DNA of 64,000 bases from Pseudoxanthobacter soli DSM 19599 (GCA_945898215.1 CAMDHY010000010.1:1-64000), one strand, 5' to 3'. Counted from the first letter of the stretch, positions 54,588 to 63,703 are shown. The notes: generated from the letters alone by a model not told the origin. Translations and numbers: made by a program.

Positions 54588-55460
54588 TCACACCCGCTCG
54601 ACGCTGCGGCCGCCGAACAGGCCGCGCGGCATGACGAAGAGGACGACGAGGATGGCGATGAAGGAGAAGCCGTCCTTGTAGACCGACGAGATGTAGCCGG
54701 CGCCGAACGCCTCGATGAGGCCGAGCAGCAGGCCGCCGACGACGGCGCCGAGGGGGCTTCCCATGCCGCCGAGCATCGCCGCGGCAAAACCCTTCAGCGT
54801 CATGATGGTGCCGAGGTCGAAGCGCGTCAGGGTGATCGGGGTCGCGAGCACGCCGGCGAGCGCGCCGATCGAAGCCGAGACGCCGAAGGCGATCGCCAGG
54901 ATGACGGCGGTGTTGATGCCGACCAAGCGCGCACCGAGGCGGTTCGCCGCCGTCGCCAGCACGGCCTTGCCAATGAGCGTGCGCTCGAGGAACAGCCACA
55001 GCGCCACGAACACCGCGAGCCCGCCGCCGAGCACCCAAAGGCTCTGGGGCAGGAGCGTCGCGCCGAGGATCTCGATCGGCCGGTCGCCGGAGAAGGCGGG
55101 CAGCTGGTGGAACTGCTTGTCGAAGACGATCTGCGCGACGCCGCGGATGAACATCGAGGCGCCGATGGTGATGATGATCAGGGTCACCGGCGAGGCGCCG
55201 CGCGCCGGCTCGATGGCGAGGCGGTGCAGGAGCAGGCCGACGATCACCGCCGTCAGGATGGCGATGATGGCGGCGAGCGGCAGCGGCACGCCGGTGGCGT
55301 AGAGGAACACCGTCGACATGCCGCCGATCATCACGAAGTCGCCCTGGGCGAAATTGACGACGTCGGAGGCGTTGTAGATCAGCGTGAAGCCGAGCGCGAC
55401 GAGCGCGTAGACCGCGCCCACCGTCAGCCCTGAGAAGGCGAACTGCAGAAATTCCGCCAT
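54588..55460 (-). CDS. livH: LIV-type ABC transporter permease LivH
   Basis: A 290-residue membrane permease. FAFSGLTVGAVYALVALGFT with LIYNASDVVNFAQGDFVMIG at the N-terminus, RPLG-type ANRLGARLVGINTAVILAIA, then LTRFDLGTIMTLKGFAAAML plus GGMGSPLGAVVGGLLLGLIE are all LivH features. Pairs with LivM. ATG 55460, 99 bp after the livK stop. Confidence 0.93.
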   Translation of the reverse strand: MAEFLQFAFSGLTVGAVYALVALGFTLIYNASDVVNFAQGDFVMIGGMSTVFLYATGVPLPLAAIIAILTAVIVGLLLHRLAIEPARGASPVTLIIITIGASMFIRGVAQIVFDKQFHQLPAFSGDRPIEILGATLLPQSLWVLGGGLAVFVALWLFLERTLIGKAVLATAANRLGARLVGINTAVILAIAFGVSASIGALAGVLATPITLTRFDLGTIMTLKGFAAAMLGGMGSPLGAVVGGLLLGLIEAFGAGYISSVYKDGFSFIAILVVLFVMPRGLFGGRSVERV

Positions 55461-55559
55461 GACCGGTTTCGCCGCCGCGTTCGGATCGGGAAGGGGCGCG
55501 CGCCGCGTCGGCCGCGGCGCGCCAGGGGCCGGATCAGTCCGTGGATCGGGCCGTCGGGA

Positions 55560-56726
55560 TCAGCCGCCGGTCTCGACCAGCGTCCAGTCGCCGTCCTTGA
55601 TCTCGAGCATGCGGAAGGAATCGACCTTCAGCCCGAGATGGTCGGTCGGCGACATCGTGAAGACGCCGCTGGTGCCGACGAAGCCGGCGGTGGCCTCGAG
55701 CGCGTCGCGGATGGCGTCGGGCTCGGTGGAATTCGCCTTCTGGATCGCCGCGACGAGCAGGTGCAGGCCGTCATAGGCATAGCCGCCGAAGGTCGACACC
55801 GGCTGGCCGGTCTTCTCCTCGTAGAGTTTCTTGTACTCCACGACGACCGGCTTCTGCTGGTCGGTGTCGGGCAGCTTCTCGGCCACGGCGAGTGCCGGCG
55901 AGGGAAGGCGCACGCCTTCCGCCGCCGGGCCGGCGAGATCGATAAAGCTCTTCGAGGCGACGCCGTGGCTCTGGTAGAGCGGCAGGCCGATGCCGAGCTG
56001 GGCGTAGTTGCGGGTGACGATCGCCGGGCCCTGGCCGAAGCCGGGGTTGACCACCGTCTGCACGCCCGCCGCGTTCTTCACCTTGGTGAGCTGCGGCGTC
56101 ATGTCGGAATCGGTCGGGCCGTAGCTCTCGTCGGCGACGATCTCGATGCCGAAGTTGCCGACCACCGCCATGCACTGCGCCCGCATCGACTTGCCGAAGC
56201 CGTCGGTGCCGGAGATCAGGCCGACCTTGGTGAAGCCGCGCGCCTTGATGTCGGCGAAGATCTTCTCGCAGGCCATGCGGTCGGTGTGCGGCGTCTTGAA
56301 GACGTATTCGCGCACCGGCTCGATGATCTCGACGGCGCCAGCGAGCGAGATGAACGGCACCGAGGCGTCCTCGAACACCGGCATCATCGCCATCGTCGTG
56401 CCGGTGGTGGTGCCGCCGACCATGGCGACGACCTCGTCGTCCTCGATCAGGCGGGTGGCGAAGGTGCGCGCCTTGTTGGCGTCGCCGCCATCGTCATAGA
56501 GCACCAGCTCGAGCGGCCGGCCGAGCACGCCGCCGGCGGAGTTGATGCGCTCGACATACATCTCGAGCGTCCGCTTCTCGGGGTCGCCGAGGAAGGCGGC
56601 CGGGCCGGTGGCCGACAGCACGGAGCCGATCTTGATCGGGTCGGCGGCAAGCGCCGCGCCGGCGAGGCCGGCAACGGCCAGCGCCGAGACGCCGAGGCCG
56701 AGAAGGCGGGAAGCGAGCTTGGACAT
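55560..56726 (-). CDS. livK: LIV-type periplasmic substrate-binding protein LivK
   Basis: A 388-residue receptor. Signal peptide MSKLASRLLGLGVSALAVAG, cleaved after ALA. Mature protein: IKIGSVLSATGPAAFLGDPE, EMYVERINSAGGVLGRPLEL, VAMVGGTTTGTTMAMMPVFE, VPFISLAGAVEIIEPVREYV and FGGYAYDGLHLLVAAIQKA, typical of the Peripla_BP_6 group that includes aromatic-acid receptors. Good ribosome binding site GGAGGA 8 bases upstream. It follows paaN by 49 bp on the same strand, suggesting an aromatic substrate rather than leucine; this is inference. Confidence 0.9.
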   Translation of the reverse strand: MSKLASRLLGLGVSALAVAGLAGAALAADPIKIGSVLSATGPAAFLGDPEKRTLEMYVERINSAGGVLGRPLELVLYDDGGDANKARTFATRLIEDDEVVAMVGGTTTGTTMAMMPVFEDASVPFISLAGAVEIIEPVREYVFKTPHTDRMACEKIFADIKARGFTKVGLISGTDGFGKSMRAQCMAVVGNFGIEIVADESYGPTDSDMTPQLTKVKNAAGVQTVVNPGFGQGPAIVTRNYAQLGIGLPLYQSHGVASKSFIDLAGPAAEGVRLPSPALAVAEKLPDTDQQKPVVVEYKKLYEEKTGQPVSTFGGYAYDGLHLLVAAIQKANSTEPDAIRDALEATAGFVGTSGVFTMSPTDHLGLKVDSFRMLEIKDGDWTLVETGG

Positions 56727-56775
56727 CGGGTTTCCTCCGAAACGGGGTTTTTGGCTTGTTTTTGGTCTTGGTCGC

Positions 56776-58440
56776 TCAGGCGGCGACGGGGGTGCGGATG
56801 CCGACGACGCGGAAGCGGCCGGCGACGAAGGCGGTGTCGGTGAGGCAGGCGTTGCCGGCCGGGTTGGCGCCGGTGACGTGGAAGTCGGAGAAGGCGGCCG
56901 ACTGGTTGACGTAGAGCCCGCCGGTGAGGTTGACCGACAGCGCCACGCCGGCATCGGCAAACGCCGCCGAGGCCGCTTCGATCACGGCGTCGTCGGTCGA
57001 GTAGACGGCGGCGGTGATGGCGCCGCGGGTCTTCGCCGAGTGGGCGGCGCGGGCGATCGAGTCGGCCGTGTCCGTGGTCTTCACGACGAAGGCGATCGGC
57101 CCGAAGCGCTCTTCCAGGTAGGCGTCCTCGGCGGCCGCATCGACGGCGAGGAGCAGCGGCGTCGCGGTGCGGGCCTTGGCGAGGGCGGGCGCGTCGACGG
57201 GGGCGCTGTCGCGGACGACGGTGCCGAGCGAACGGGCGGCTTTGATCCGGGCGAGGGTCGCCGGGTTCTGCACCGCGCCGAGCACGCCGGCGGCACGATC
57301 GGGGTCGGACAGCAGCCCGTCGATCGCCTTGCCGAGGCCGGCGGCGACCTCGTCGAAGCTCTTGTGTCCTTCGTCGGTGTCGATGCCGCCGGCGGGCACG
57401 AACAGGTTCTGCGGCGCCGTGCACATCTGGCCGGAATAGAGCGACAGCGAGAAGGCGAGGTTCTGGCACATCCCCTTGAAGCTCGCCGTGCCGTCGATGA
57501 CGACGGGGTTCACCCCCGCCTCCTCGGTGTAGACGAGCGCCTGGCGGACGTTCTCGCGCAGCCAGCGGCCGAACACCGGCGAGCCGGTGAAGTCGACGAT
57601 GCCGACGTCCGCGTGGGTGGCGAGCGCCTTTGTCAGCGGCGCCTCGACCGTGTCGGCGGCGAGCGTCACGACGTTCGGATCGAAGCCCGCCTCCGTCAGC
57701 ACGTCGCGGGCGATCTTCACGGTGATGGCGAGCGGCAGGATGGCGCCGGGGTGCGGCTTGACGATCACCGCGTTGCCGGTGACGAGGCTCGCGAACAGGC
57801 CGGGATAGCCGTTCCAGGTCGGGAAGGTGGCGCAGCCAATGACGAGGCCGACGCCGCGCGGCACCAGCCGGAAGGCCTTGTCGAGCGCCACGGTGCCCTT
57901 GCCGGCGGGCTTCTCCCAGCGCACCGCGCCGGGCACCCGCTTCATCTCGGCGAACGCATAAGCAACCGCCTCGAGGCCGCGGTCCTGGGCGTGCGGGCCA
58001 CCGGCCTGGAAGGCCATGATGAACGACTGGCCGGTGGTGTGGCTGACGGCTTCGGCGATCAGGAAGCTCTGCTTGTTGAGGCGGGCGAGGATCTCCAGCG
58101 CCACGCCGGCGCGATCCTCCGGCGAGGCCGCCGCCCACGCCTTGCCGGCCGCCTTGGCCGCCGCGACCAGCGCATCCGGGTCGGCGGCGGGGTAGGAGAC
58201 GCCGAGCGGGCGGCCATAGGGCGACACCTCGGCGCCGACGCGGGCGGAGGTTGCCGGCTGGTCGAGTTCGAAGGGCCTGTCGAGGAGCGCCTCGAAGGCG
58301 GCGGTGCCGTCGGCCTTCGCCGTCTCGCCATAGACGCGCGGGCTCGGGGATTCCGGATAGGCCGACCAGTAGCCGCGCGTCTCCGCCGCCGACAGGGCGG
58401 CGTCGAGGGTGGCGCGATGCGCTGCGAAGAAGTCGGACAT
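56776..58440 (-). CDS. paaN: Phenylacetate degradation aldehyde dehydrogenase PaaN
   Basis: A 554-residue aldehyde dehydrogenase of the PaaN group. MSDFFAAHRATLDAALSAAE, RGYWSAYPESPSPRVYGETA, VGLVIGCATFPTWNGYPGLF, SLYSGQMCTAPQNLFVPAGG with the catalytic Cys in QMCTAPQN, and SVNLTGGLYVNQSAAFSDFH identify it. No MaoC hydratase domain is fused, unlike PaaZ (~680 residues), so it would only oxidise the ring-opened semialdehyde in the phenylacetyl-CoA pathway. GGGAGG lies 6 bases before the ATG. It is divergent from paaG across a shared promoter region and upstream of livK in the same unit. Confidence 0.9.
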   Translation of the reverse strand: MSDFFAAHRATLDAALSAAETRGYWSAYPESPSPRVYGETAKADGTAAFEALLDRPFELDQPATSARVGAEVSPYGRPLGVSYPAADPDALVAAAKAAGKAWAAASPEDRAGVALEILARLNKQSFLIAEAVSHTTGQSFIMAFQAGGPHAQDRGLEAVAYAFAEMKRVPGAVRWEKPAGKGTVALDKAFRLVPRGVGLVIGCATFPTWNGYPGLFASLVTGNAVIVKPHPGAILPLAITVKIARDVLTEAGFDPNVVTLAADTVEAPLTKALATHADVGIVDFTGSPVFGRWLRENVRQALVYTEEAGVNPVVIDGTASFKGMCQNLAFSLSLYSGQMCTAPQNLFVPAGGIDTDEGHKSFDEVAAGLGKAIDGLLSDPDRAAGVLGAVQNPATLARIKAARSLGTVVRDSAPVDAPALAKARTATPLLLAVDAAAEDAYLEERFGPIAFVVKTTDTADSIARAAHSAKTRGAITAAVYSTDDAVIEAASAAFADAGVALSVNLTGGLYVNQSAAFSDFHVTGANPAGNACLTDTAFVAGRFRVVGIRTPVAA

Positions 58441-58583
58441 GTCTCGCCTCCCGGCTCGGTCTCGTCGCCGGCGCGGGTCGGGCCGCACCGGCGGCCGGAC
58501 GTTGCCGCAGCGCGTGCCGCAGGCCGTCCGGCGGTTCGTCGATCGGGCCGCGCGGTCGCCGGTTTCGTCGCTCGACGATGCCG

Positions 58584-58632
58584 TTGACTTGCGCCCGATC
58601 GCCGACATAATTAACCGGACGATTGGTCAATT
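58584..58632 (+). promoter_or_regulatory. Promoter with overlapping operator for paaG (shared with paaN)
   Basis: TTGACT (58584-58589), 16-bp spacer, CATAAT (58606-58611): a near-consensus sigma-70 promoter pointing to paaG. The dyad AATTAACC (58609-58616) / GGTCAATT (58625-58632), arms with one mismatch around 8 bp, overlaps the -10 and start site, where a repressor would block transcription. The TetR-family protein at 61519 is the obvious candidate. The leftward paaN promoter is less clear. Confidence 0.72.
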
Positions 58633-58723
58633 CAAGAGGGTTCGTTGTGACCCCCCGACCCGTCGACGACGCGGCCGCCCCCGTTTAAGCCGGAGGACGA
58701 GGCCAGCGAGGAGGAGAGGCGCC

Positions 58724-59560
58724 ATGTCCGAGGGATCGACGTCCAAGGGATCGACGTCCGAGGCTGCGAGCGAAGCGGTGGTCCGCGTCGAGCGGCGCGA
58801 CGGCTGGCGGCTCGTCACGCTGAACCGCCCCGACAAGATCAACGCCTTCAACGAAGCGATGCACCGGGCGCTCGCCGCCGCTTTGGTCGAGGCCGAAAAT
58901 GACCCCGACTGCCGGGCAATCCTGCTCAACGGCGCCGGCCGCGGCTTCTGCGCCGGCCAGGACCTCGGCGACCGCCGCTTCTCCGAGGACGTCACGCCGG
59001 ACCTCGGCGCCACCGTCGACGCCTTCTACAACCCGCTGGTGCGCAAGCTCCGCGCTCTGCCGATGCCGGTCGTCTGCGCCGTCCACGGGGTCGCCGCCGG
59101 CGCCGGCGCCAACATCGCGCTCGCCTGCGACATCGTCGTGGCCGGCCGCTCGGCGAAGTTCGTCCAGGCCTTCTCGAAGATCGGGCTCGTGCCGGATTCC
59201 GGCGGCACCTTCTTCCTGCCGCGGCTGATCGGCGACGCTCGCGCCCGCGCCGCGATGATGCTCGCCGAGACCATCGACGGCGCCACCGCGGAAACTTGGG
59301 GCATGATCTGGAAGGCGGTCGAAGACGACCGCGTGCTGGCCGAGGCTGAGGCACTCACCGCCCGCCTCGCCACCCAGCCGACCCAGGCGCATGCGCTGCT
59401 GAAGCGGGCGCTGACGGCGTCCGCCGAGAACGGCCTCGACGCCCAGCTCGACCGCGAGCGCGACCTGCAGCGCGAGGCCGGCCGGACGCCGGATTACCGC
59501 GAGGGTGTGCGGGCGTTCCTCGACAAGCGCGCGCCGAACTTTTCGGGGAGGAAGGCGTGA
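58724..59560 (+). CDS. paaG: Phenylacetate pathway enoyl-CoA hydratase/isomerase PaaG
   Basis: A 278-residue crotonase-fold enzyme. RDGWRLVTLNRPDKINAFNE, GRGFCAGQDLGDRRFSEDVT, VHGVAAGAGANIALACDIVV and VQAFSKIGLVPDSGGTFFLP with the Asp/Gly-Gly block characteristic of PaaG, the ring 1,2-epoxyphenylacetyl-CoA isomerase. The N-terminus (SEGSTSKGSTSEAASE) is a repeated Ser/Thr/Gly tail, about 18 residues longer than usual, from a short 15-bp direct repeat. GAGGAG lies 7-8 bases before the ATG. Followed by paaI with a 4-bp overlap. Confidence 0.9.
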   Translation: MSEGSTSKGSTSEAASEAVVRVERRDGWRLVTLNRPDKINAFNEAMHRALAAALVEAENDPDCRAILLNGAGRGFCAGQDLGDRRFSEDVTPDLGATVDAFYNPLVRKLRALPMPVVCAVHGVAAGAGANIALACDIVVAGRSAKFVQAFSKIGLVPDSGGTFFLPRLIGDARARAAMMLAETIDGATAETWGMIWKAVEDDRVLAEAEALTARLATQPTQAHALLKRALTASAENGLDAQLDRERDLQREAGRTPDYREGVRAFLDKRAPNFSGRKA

Positions 59561-60003
59561 GCGACGGTCGCCATCCCCAGGAGATCGCCCGCGCCTGCGC
59601 CGACCTGATGTGGGCCGAGGACCGCGCCACCCAGGGCCTCGGCATCCACCTCGACGCCGTGTCGCCGGGGGCGGCGACGCTGTCGATGACGGTCGCCGAC
59701 CACATGACGAACGGCCACGGCACCTGCCACGGCGGCTACATCTTCGCCCTCGCCGACAGTGCGTTCGCGTTTGCCTGCAACAGCACCAACGAGCGCACCG
59801 TCGCGGCGCACTGCTCGATCAGCTTCCTGCGACCGGCCCGGCGCGGCAACCGGCTGGTGGCCGAGGCGACCGAGCGTGCCCGCGAGGGCCGCAGCGGCCT
59901 CTATGACGTGCGCGTCACGACCACCGACGGCGAGCTGATCGCTGAGTTCCGCGGCCACTCGCGCACCATCGGCGGCAGCTTCCTACCGACCGAGCCGACC
60001 TGA
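59557..60003 (+). CDS. paaI: Phenylacetate pathway thioesterase PaaI
   Basis: A 148-residue hot-dog thioesterase. MTVADHMTNGHGTCHGGYIF, ALADSAFAFACNSTNERTVA and HCSISFLRPARRGNRLVAEA match PaaI, which hydrolyses hydroxyphenylacetyl-CoA dead-end products and rescues CoA. GTG overlaps the paaG stop by 4 bp, and paaK follows after 66 bp. Confidence 0.92.
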   Translation: MSDGRHPQEIARACADLMWAEDRATQGLGIHLDAVSPGAATLSMTVADHMTNGHGTCHGGYIFALADSAFAFACNSTNERTVAAHCSISFLRPARRGNRLVAEATERAREGRSGLYDVRVTTTDGELIAEFRGHSRTIGGSFLPTEPT

Positions 60004-60069
60004 CGTCGCTACTTGCCTGACGCCGCAATCCGCCCAGAGAAGCGGACCCGTATTACGAGGAGGACCGCC

Positions 60070-61407
60070 ATGCTCGCCACCGCCCCCCGCTCGCTGCCGG
60101 ACCTCTCGCCCCGCCCCGGCGACCTCGAGCCGATCGAGACCGCCTCGCGCGACGAGATCGCCGGTCTGCAGCTGAAGCGCCTCGCCTGGACGCTGCGCCA
60201 CGCCTACGAGAACGTGCCGCACTACCGCCAGGCCTTCGAGGCCGCCGGCGTCCACCCGGACGACTTCCGCACGCTGTCCGACCTCGCGAAGTTCCCCTTC
60301 ACGACAAAGCACGACCTCCGGGCCAACTACCCCTTCGGCATGTTCGCCGTGCCGCAGGACAAGGTCGCCCGCGTCCACGCCTCGTCGGGCACCACCGGCC
60401 GGCCGACGGTCGTCGGCTACACCAAGCGCGACCTCGAGGTCTGGGCCGATGTCGTCGCCCGCTCGATCCGCGCGAGCGGCGGCCGGGCGGGCATGAAGGT
60501 GCACGTCGCCTATGGCTACGGCCTGTTCACCGGCGGCCTCGGCGCCCACTACGGGGCGGAGCGGCTCGGCTGCACGGTCATCCCGATGTCCGGCGGCATG
60601 ACCGAGCGGCAGGTGCAGCTCCTCCAGGACTTCGCCCCCGACATCATCATGGTGACGCCGAGCTACATGCTGGCGATCCTCGACGAGTTCCGCGCCCGCG
60701 GCATCGACCCGCGCACGACCTCGCTGAAGGTCGGCATCTTCGGCGCCGAACCGTGGACGGACGCGATGCGCGGCGAGATCGAGGACGCCTTCGCCATGCA
60801 CGCCGTCGACATCTACGGCCTGTCGGAGGTGATGGGGCCGGGCGTCGCCAACGAGTGCGTCGAGACCAAGGACGGCCTGCACATCTGGGAGGACCACTTC
60901 TACCCGGAGGTGATCGACCCGGAGACCGGCGCCGTGCTGCCAGACGGCGAGAAGGGCGAGCTCGTCTTCACCTCCCTCTCCAAGGAGGCGATGCCGGTCA
61001 TCCGCTACCGCACCCGCGACCTGACGCGGCTCCTGCCCGGCACCGCCCGCTCGATGCGGCGGATGGAGAAGATCACCGGCCGCTCCGACGACATGCTGAT
61101 CGTGCGGGGCGTGAACCTGTTCCCGACGCAGGTCGAGGAGCAGGTGCTGCGCTGCCCGGGCCTGTCGGGCCATTACCTCATCGAGCTCACCCGCGAGGGG
61201 CGGATGGACGAGGTCACCGTCCACGTCGAGGCGCGACCGGACCACAACGACGCCGCCGAGCGGGCGTCCACCGCAGCGCTGCTCTGCCACCACGTCAAGG
61301 AGATCGTCGGCGTCACCGTGCGCGTCGCCGTCGCCGACCCGGGCAAGCTCGAGCGCTCCGCCGGCAAGGCGCGCCGCGTCATCGACCGGCGGCCTAAGAC
61401 CGCCTGA
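60070..61407 (+). CDS. paaK: Phenylacetate-CoA ligase PaaK
   Basis: A 445-residue adenylate-forming ligase that activates phenylacetate. LPDLSPRPGDLEPIETASRD at the start, phosphate loop VHASSGTTGRPTVVGYTKRD, HVAYGYGLFTGGLGAHYGAE, FGAEPWTDAMRGEIEDAF, IYGLSEVMGPGVANECVETK with DGLHIWEDHFYPEVIDPETG and the C-terminal GRSDDMLIVRGVNLFPTQVE are diagnostic. AGGAGG lies 6-8 bases upstream of the ATG at 60070. The ring epoxidase paaABCDE and paaH/paaJ genes are not in this window. Confidence 0.95.
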   Translation: MLATAPRSLPDLSPRPGDLEPIETASRDEIAGLQLKRLAWTLRHAYENVPHYRQAFEAAGVHPDDFRTLSDLAKFPFTTKHDLRANYPFGMFAVPQDKVARVHASSGTTGRPTVVGYTKRDLEVWADVVARSIRASGGRAGMKVHVAYGYGLFTGGLGAHYGAERLGCTVIPMSGGMTERQVQLLQDFAPDIIMVTPSYMLAILDEFRARGIDPRTTSLKVGIFGAEPWTDAMRGEIEDAFAMHAVDIYGLSEVMGPGVANECVETKDGLHIWEDHFYPEVIDPETGAVLPDGEKGELVFTSLSKEAMPVIRYRTRDLTRLLPGTARSMRRMEKITGRSDDMLIVRGVNLFPTQVEEQVLRCPGLSGHYLIELTREGRMDEVTVHVEARPDHNDAAERASTAALLCHHVKEIVGVTVRVAVADPGKLERSAGKARRVIDRRPKTA

Positions 61408-61518
61408 GGCTCCAGCCCTGGTCAAGGTCGGGGCGCGAAGGTTGACAGCCGCGGCGGCGCTGCTGGTATCGAAGCTGCATCGCGACGGCGCGGTGCGAGC
61501 GAAAGGCAAGACGCGGCA

Positions 61519-62172
61519 ATGGCGAGACGCCGGGCCCTTGACTACGACGACAAGCGCAAGGCGATCCTCGATCGCTCGGCGGAGCTGTTCGCCGGCCACG
61601 GCTACGACGGCGCGTCGATTTCGATGATCGCCGAGGCGTGCGGCGTGTCGAAGGCGCTGCTCTACCACTACTACGGCGACAAGGCCGAGCTGCTCTTCGA
61701 CGTCATCCGCACCCACCTCGAGGACCTCATCCAGACGGTGGAGGAGGTCGCCGGCGAGAAGGCCGCCGCGCCCGCCGAGGCGCGCCTCGCCGCCCTCTGC
61801 ACTGCCCTGCTCGACGCCTACCGCGACGCCGACGCCGAGCACCAGGTGCAGATCAACAACCTCCGCCTGCTGCCGCAGGCCCGCCAAGACGACCTACGCG
61901 AGCTGGAGCGCCGTCTCGTCGCGGTCTTCGCCGCGGCCGTCGCCGCCGCCGTACCGCGCCTCGCCACGACGCCGGGGCTCGTGAAGCCCGTGACGATGTC
62001 GCTCTTCGGCATGCTCAACTGGAGCTATCTGTGGTTCCGCGACGGCGGCGCGCTCTCCCGCGCCGACTATGCGCGGCTGGTGACGCGGCTCGTCGTCGAC
62101 GGCGGCGAGGCGCTGCCGGCGGCATTCCCAGCCGCACCCGCCGGCCGCCGCCCGCCGCAGGCGGCGGAGTAG
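61519..62172 (+). CDS. paaR: TetR-family regulator, likely PaaR
   Basis: A 217-residue TetR protein. N-terminal HTH: DDKRKAILDRSAELFAGHGY, DGASISMIAEACGVSKALLY, HYYGDKAELLFDVIRTHLED. The C-terminal ligand domain is all-helical with Ala-rich ends. Adjacent position, 111 bp after paaK on the same strand, and the operator-like dyad at the paaG promoter suggest that it represses paa genes and is released by phenylacetyl-CoA, as reported for PaaR in other proteobacteria; not proven here. The ATG at 61519 follows AAGG at a rather long distance. Confidence 0.85.
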   Translation: MARRRALDYDDKRKAILDRSAELFAGHGYDGASISMIAEACGVSKALLYHYYGDKAELLFDVIRTHLEDLIQTVEEVAGEKAAAPAEARLAALCTALLDAYRDADAEHQVQINNLRLLPQARQDDLRELERRLVAVFAAAVAAAVPRLATTPGLVKPVTMSLFGMLNWSYLWFRDGGALSRADYARLVTRLVVDGGEALPAAFPAAPAGRRPPQAAE

Positions 62173-62194
62173 CGGCGGCGGTCCTCCCACCGCC

Positions 62195-63703
62195 TCAGCG
62201 GTGGCGGATCCAGGCGGACTTCGTCTGGGTGTAGGAGACGACGCTGTCGAAGCACTTGTCGCGGGCGTTGCCGGATTGCTTCCAGCCGCCGAACGGCTGC
62301 GTCATGTCGCCCTCGTCGAACGAGTTCACCCAGACGACGCCGGCCTCGATCTCGCGCACGAGGCGCAGCGCCGTGTCGATGTTCGACGTCCAGATGCCGG
62401 CGGCGAGCCCGTAGATGGTGTCGTTGGCGACCGCGATCGCCTCGTCCGGCCCGTTGACGGCGATCACCGCGCCGACGGGGCCGAAGATCTCCTCCCGGAC
62501 GATGCGCATCGACGGCGTCGCGTCCGAAAACAGCGTCGGGTTGACGTAGGCGCCCTGGCCGTCCGGCGCGTCGCCGCCCATGACGACCCGCGCGCCCTCG
62601 TCGCGGCCGGCCTGCAGGTAGCCGAGCACGCGGGCCTTGTGCTCCTCGGTGACGAGCGGGCCGAGGCGCGTCGCCGGGTCGAGCGGGTCGCCCGGCACGA
62701 ATGCGGCTTGCGCCTGCGCCTTGAACAGGTCGACGAAGTCACCGGCGATCTTCCGGTCGACGATCAGCCGCGAGCCGGCGTTGCAGACCTCGCCCTGGTT
62801 GCCGAAGATGCCGTTGACGGCCGACGTCACGGCGCGCTCGAGGTCGGAGACGTCGGCGAGCACGATCTGCGGGCTCTTGCCCCCGCATTCGAGCGCCACC
62901 TGCTTCATGTTCGACTGGCCGGCATACTGCAGGATCAGCTTGCCGACCTCGGTCGAGCCGGTGAACGACACCTTGGCGACGTCGGCATGCAGCGCCAGTG
63001 CGCGTCCCGCCACCTCGCCGAGGCCATTGACGACGTTGAGCACGCCCGGAGGGCCGCCGGCCTCGACGAAGAGAGCGGCTAGCCTGAGGCAGGACAGCGG
63101 CGCCTGCTCGGCCGGCTTCAGCACCACCGTGTTGCCGGCGGCGAGCGCCGGGGCGATCTTCCACACGGCCATCAACAATGGGTAGTTCCACGGCGAGATC
63201 GCGCCGACGACGCCGAAGGGCTCGCGCAGCACGCAGTGCAGCACGCCGGCCTCGGTGGCCGTCACCTTGCCGTCGATCTTGTCGATGCACTCGGCCATGA
63301 AGCGGATGGTCTTCACCACCTCCGGCAGGTCGACGCCGACCATGTCTGAGATCGGCTTGCCCATGTCGAGGGTGTCGAGCAGCGCGAGCTCGGCGGCGTT
63401 CGCCTCGATCCGGTCGGCGAAGCGGTAGAGCACCGCCATGCGGTCGCGGGGGGCGAGCTTCGACCAGACGCCGCTCTTGTAGGCGCGACGGGCGGCCGCG
63501 ACCGCGCGGTCGATGTCGGCGCCGGTGCCGGCGGACATCTCCGCCAGTGTCTCGCCGGTCGCCGGGTTCACCGTGGCGAAGCGGCCGCCATCCGTGGCGT
63601 CGACATAGGCGCCATCGATGAAGAGGCGCGTCTCGAAGCCGAGGGCTGCGGCGCGGGAGACCCAGGCGGCCTTGTCGAGGTCGGGCAGGCGGGCGAGGTG
63701 CAT
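62195..63703 (-). CDS. Aldehyde dehydrogenase (PuuC/betaine-aldehyde-type)
   Basis: A 502-residue NAD(P)-dependent aldehyde dehydrogenase. SPWNYPLLMAVWKIAPALAA, cofactor FTGSTEVGKLIL, VALECGGKSPQIVLADVSDL with the general base Glu, NQGEVCNAGSRLIVD with nucleophile Cys, and C-terminal PFGGWKQSGNARDKCFDSVV. The N-terminus (SRAAALGFETRLFIDGAYVD) is typical of gamma-glutamyl-gamma-aminobutyraldehyde or aminoaldehyde dehydrogenases, so the substrate could be an aminoaldehyde, conceivably linked to the GS-like ligase elsewhere in the window, but this is speculative. ATG 63703, 11 bp after the ATP-grasp gene. Confidence 0.9.
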   Translation of the reverse strand: MHLARLPDLDKAAWVSRAAALGFETRLFIDGAYVDATDGGRFATVNPATGETLAEMSAGTGADIDRAVAAARRAYKSGVWSKLAPRDRMAVLYRFADRIEANAAELALLDTLDMGKPISDMVGVDLPEVVKTIRFMAECIDKIDGKVTATEAGVLHCVLREPFGVVGAISPWNYPLLMAVWKIAPALAAGNTVVLKPAEQAPLSCLRLAALFVEAGGPPGVLNVVNGLGEVAGRALALHADVAKVSFTGSTEVGKLILQYAGQSNMKQVALECGGKSPQIVLADVSDLERAVTSAVNGIFGNQGEVCNAGSRLIVDRKIAGDFVDLFKAQAQAAFVPGDPLDPATRLGPLVTEEHKARVLGYLQAGRDEGARVVMGGDAPDGQGAYVNPTLFSDATPSMRIVREEIFGPVGAVIAVNGPDEAIAVANDTIYGLAAGIWTSNIDTALRLVREIEAGVVWVNSFDEGDMTQPFGGWKQSGNARDKCFDSVVSYTQTKSAWIRHR

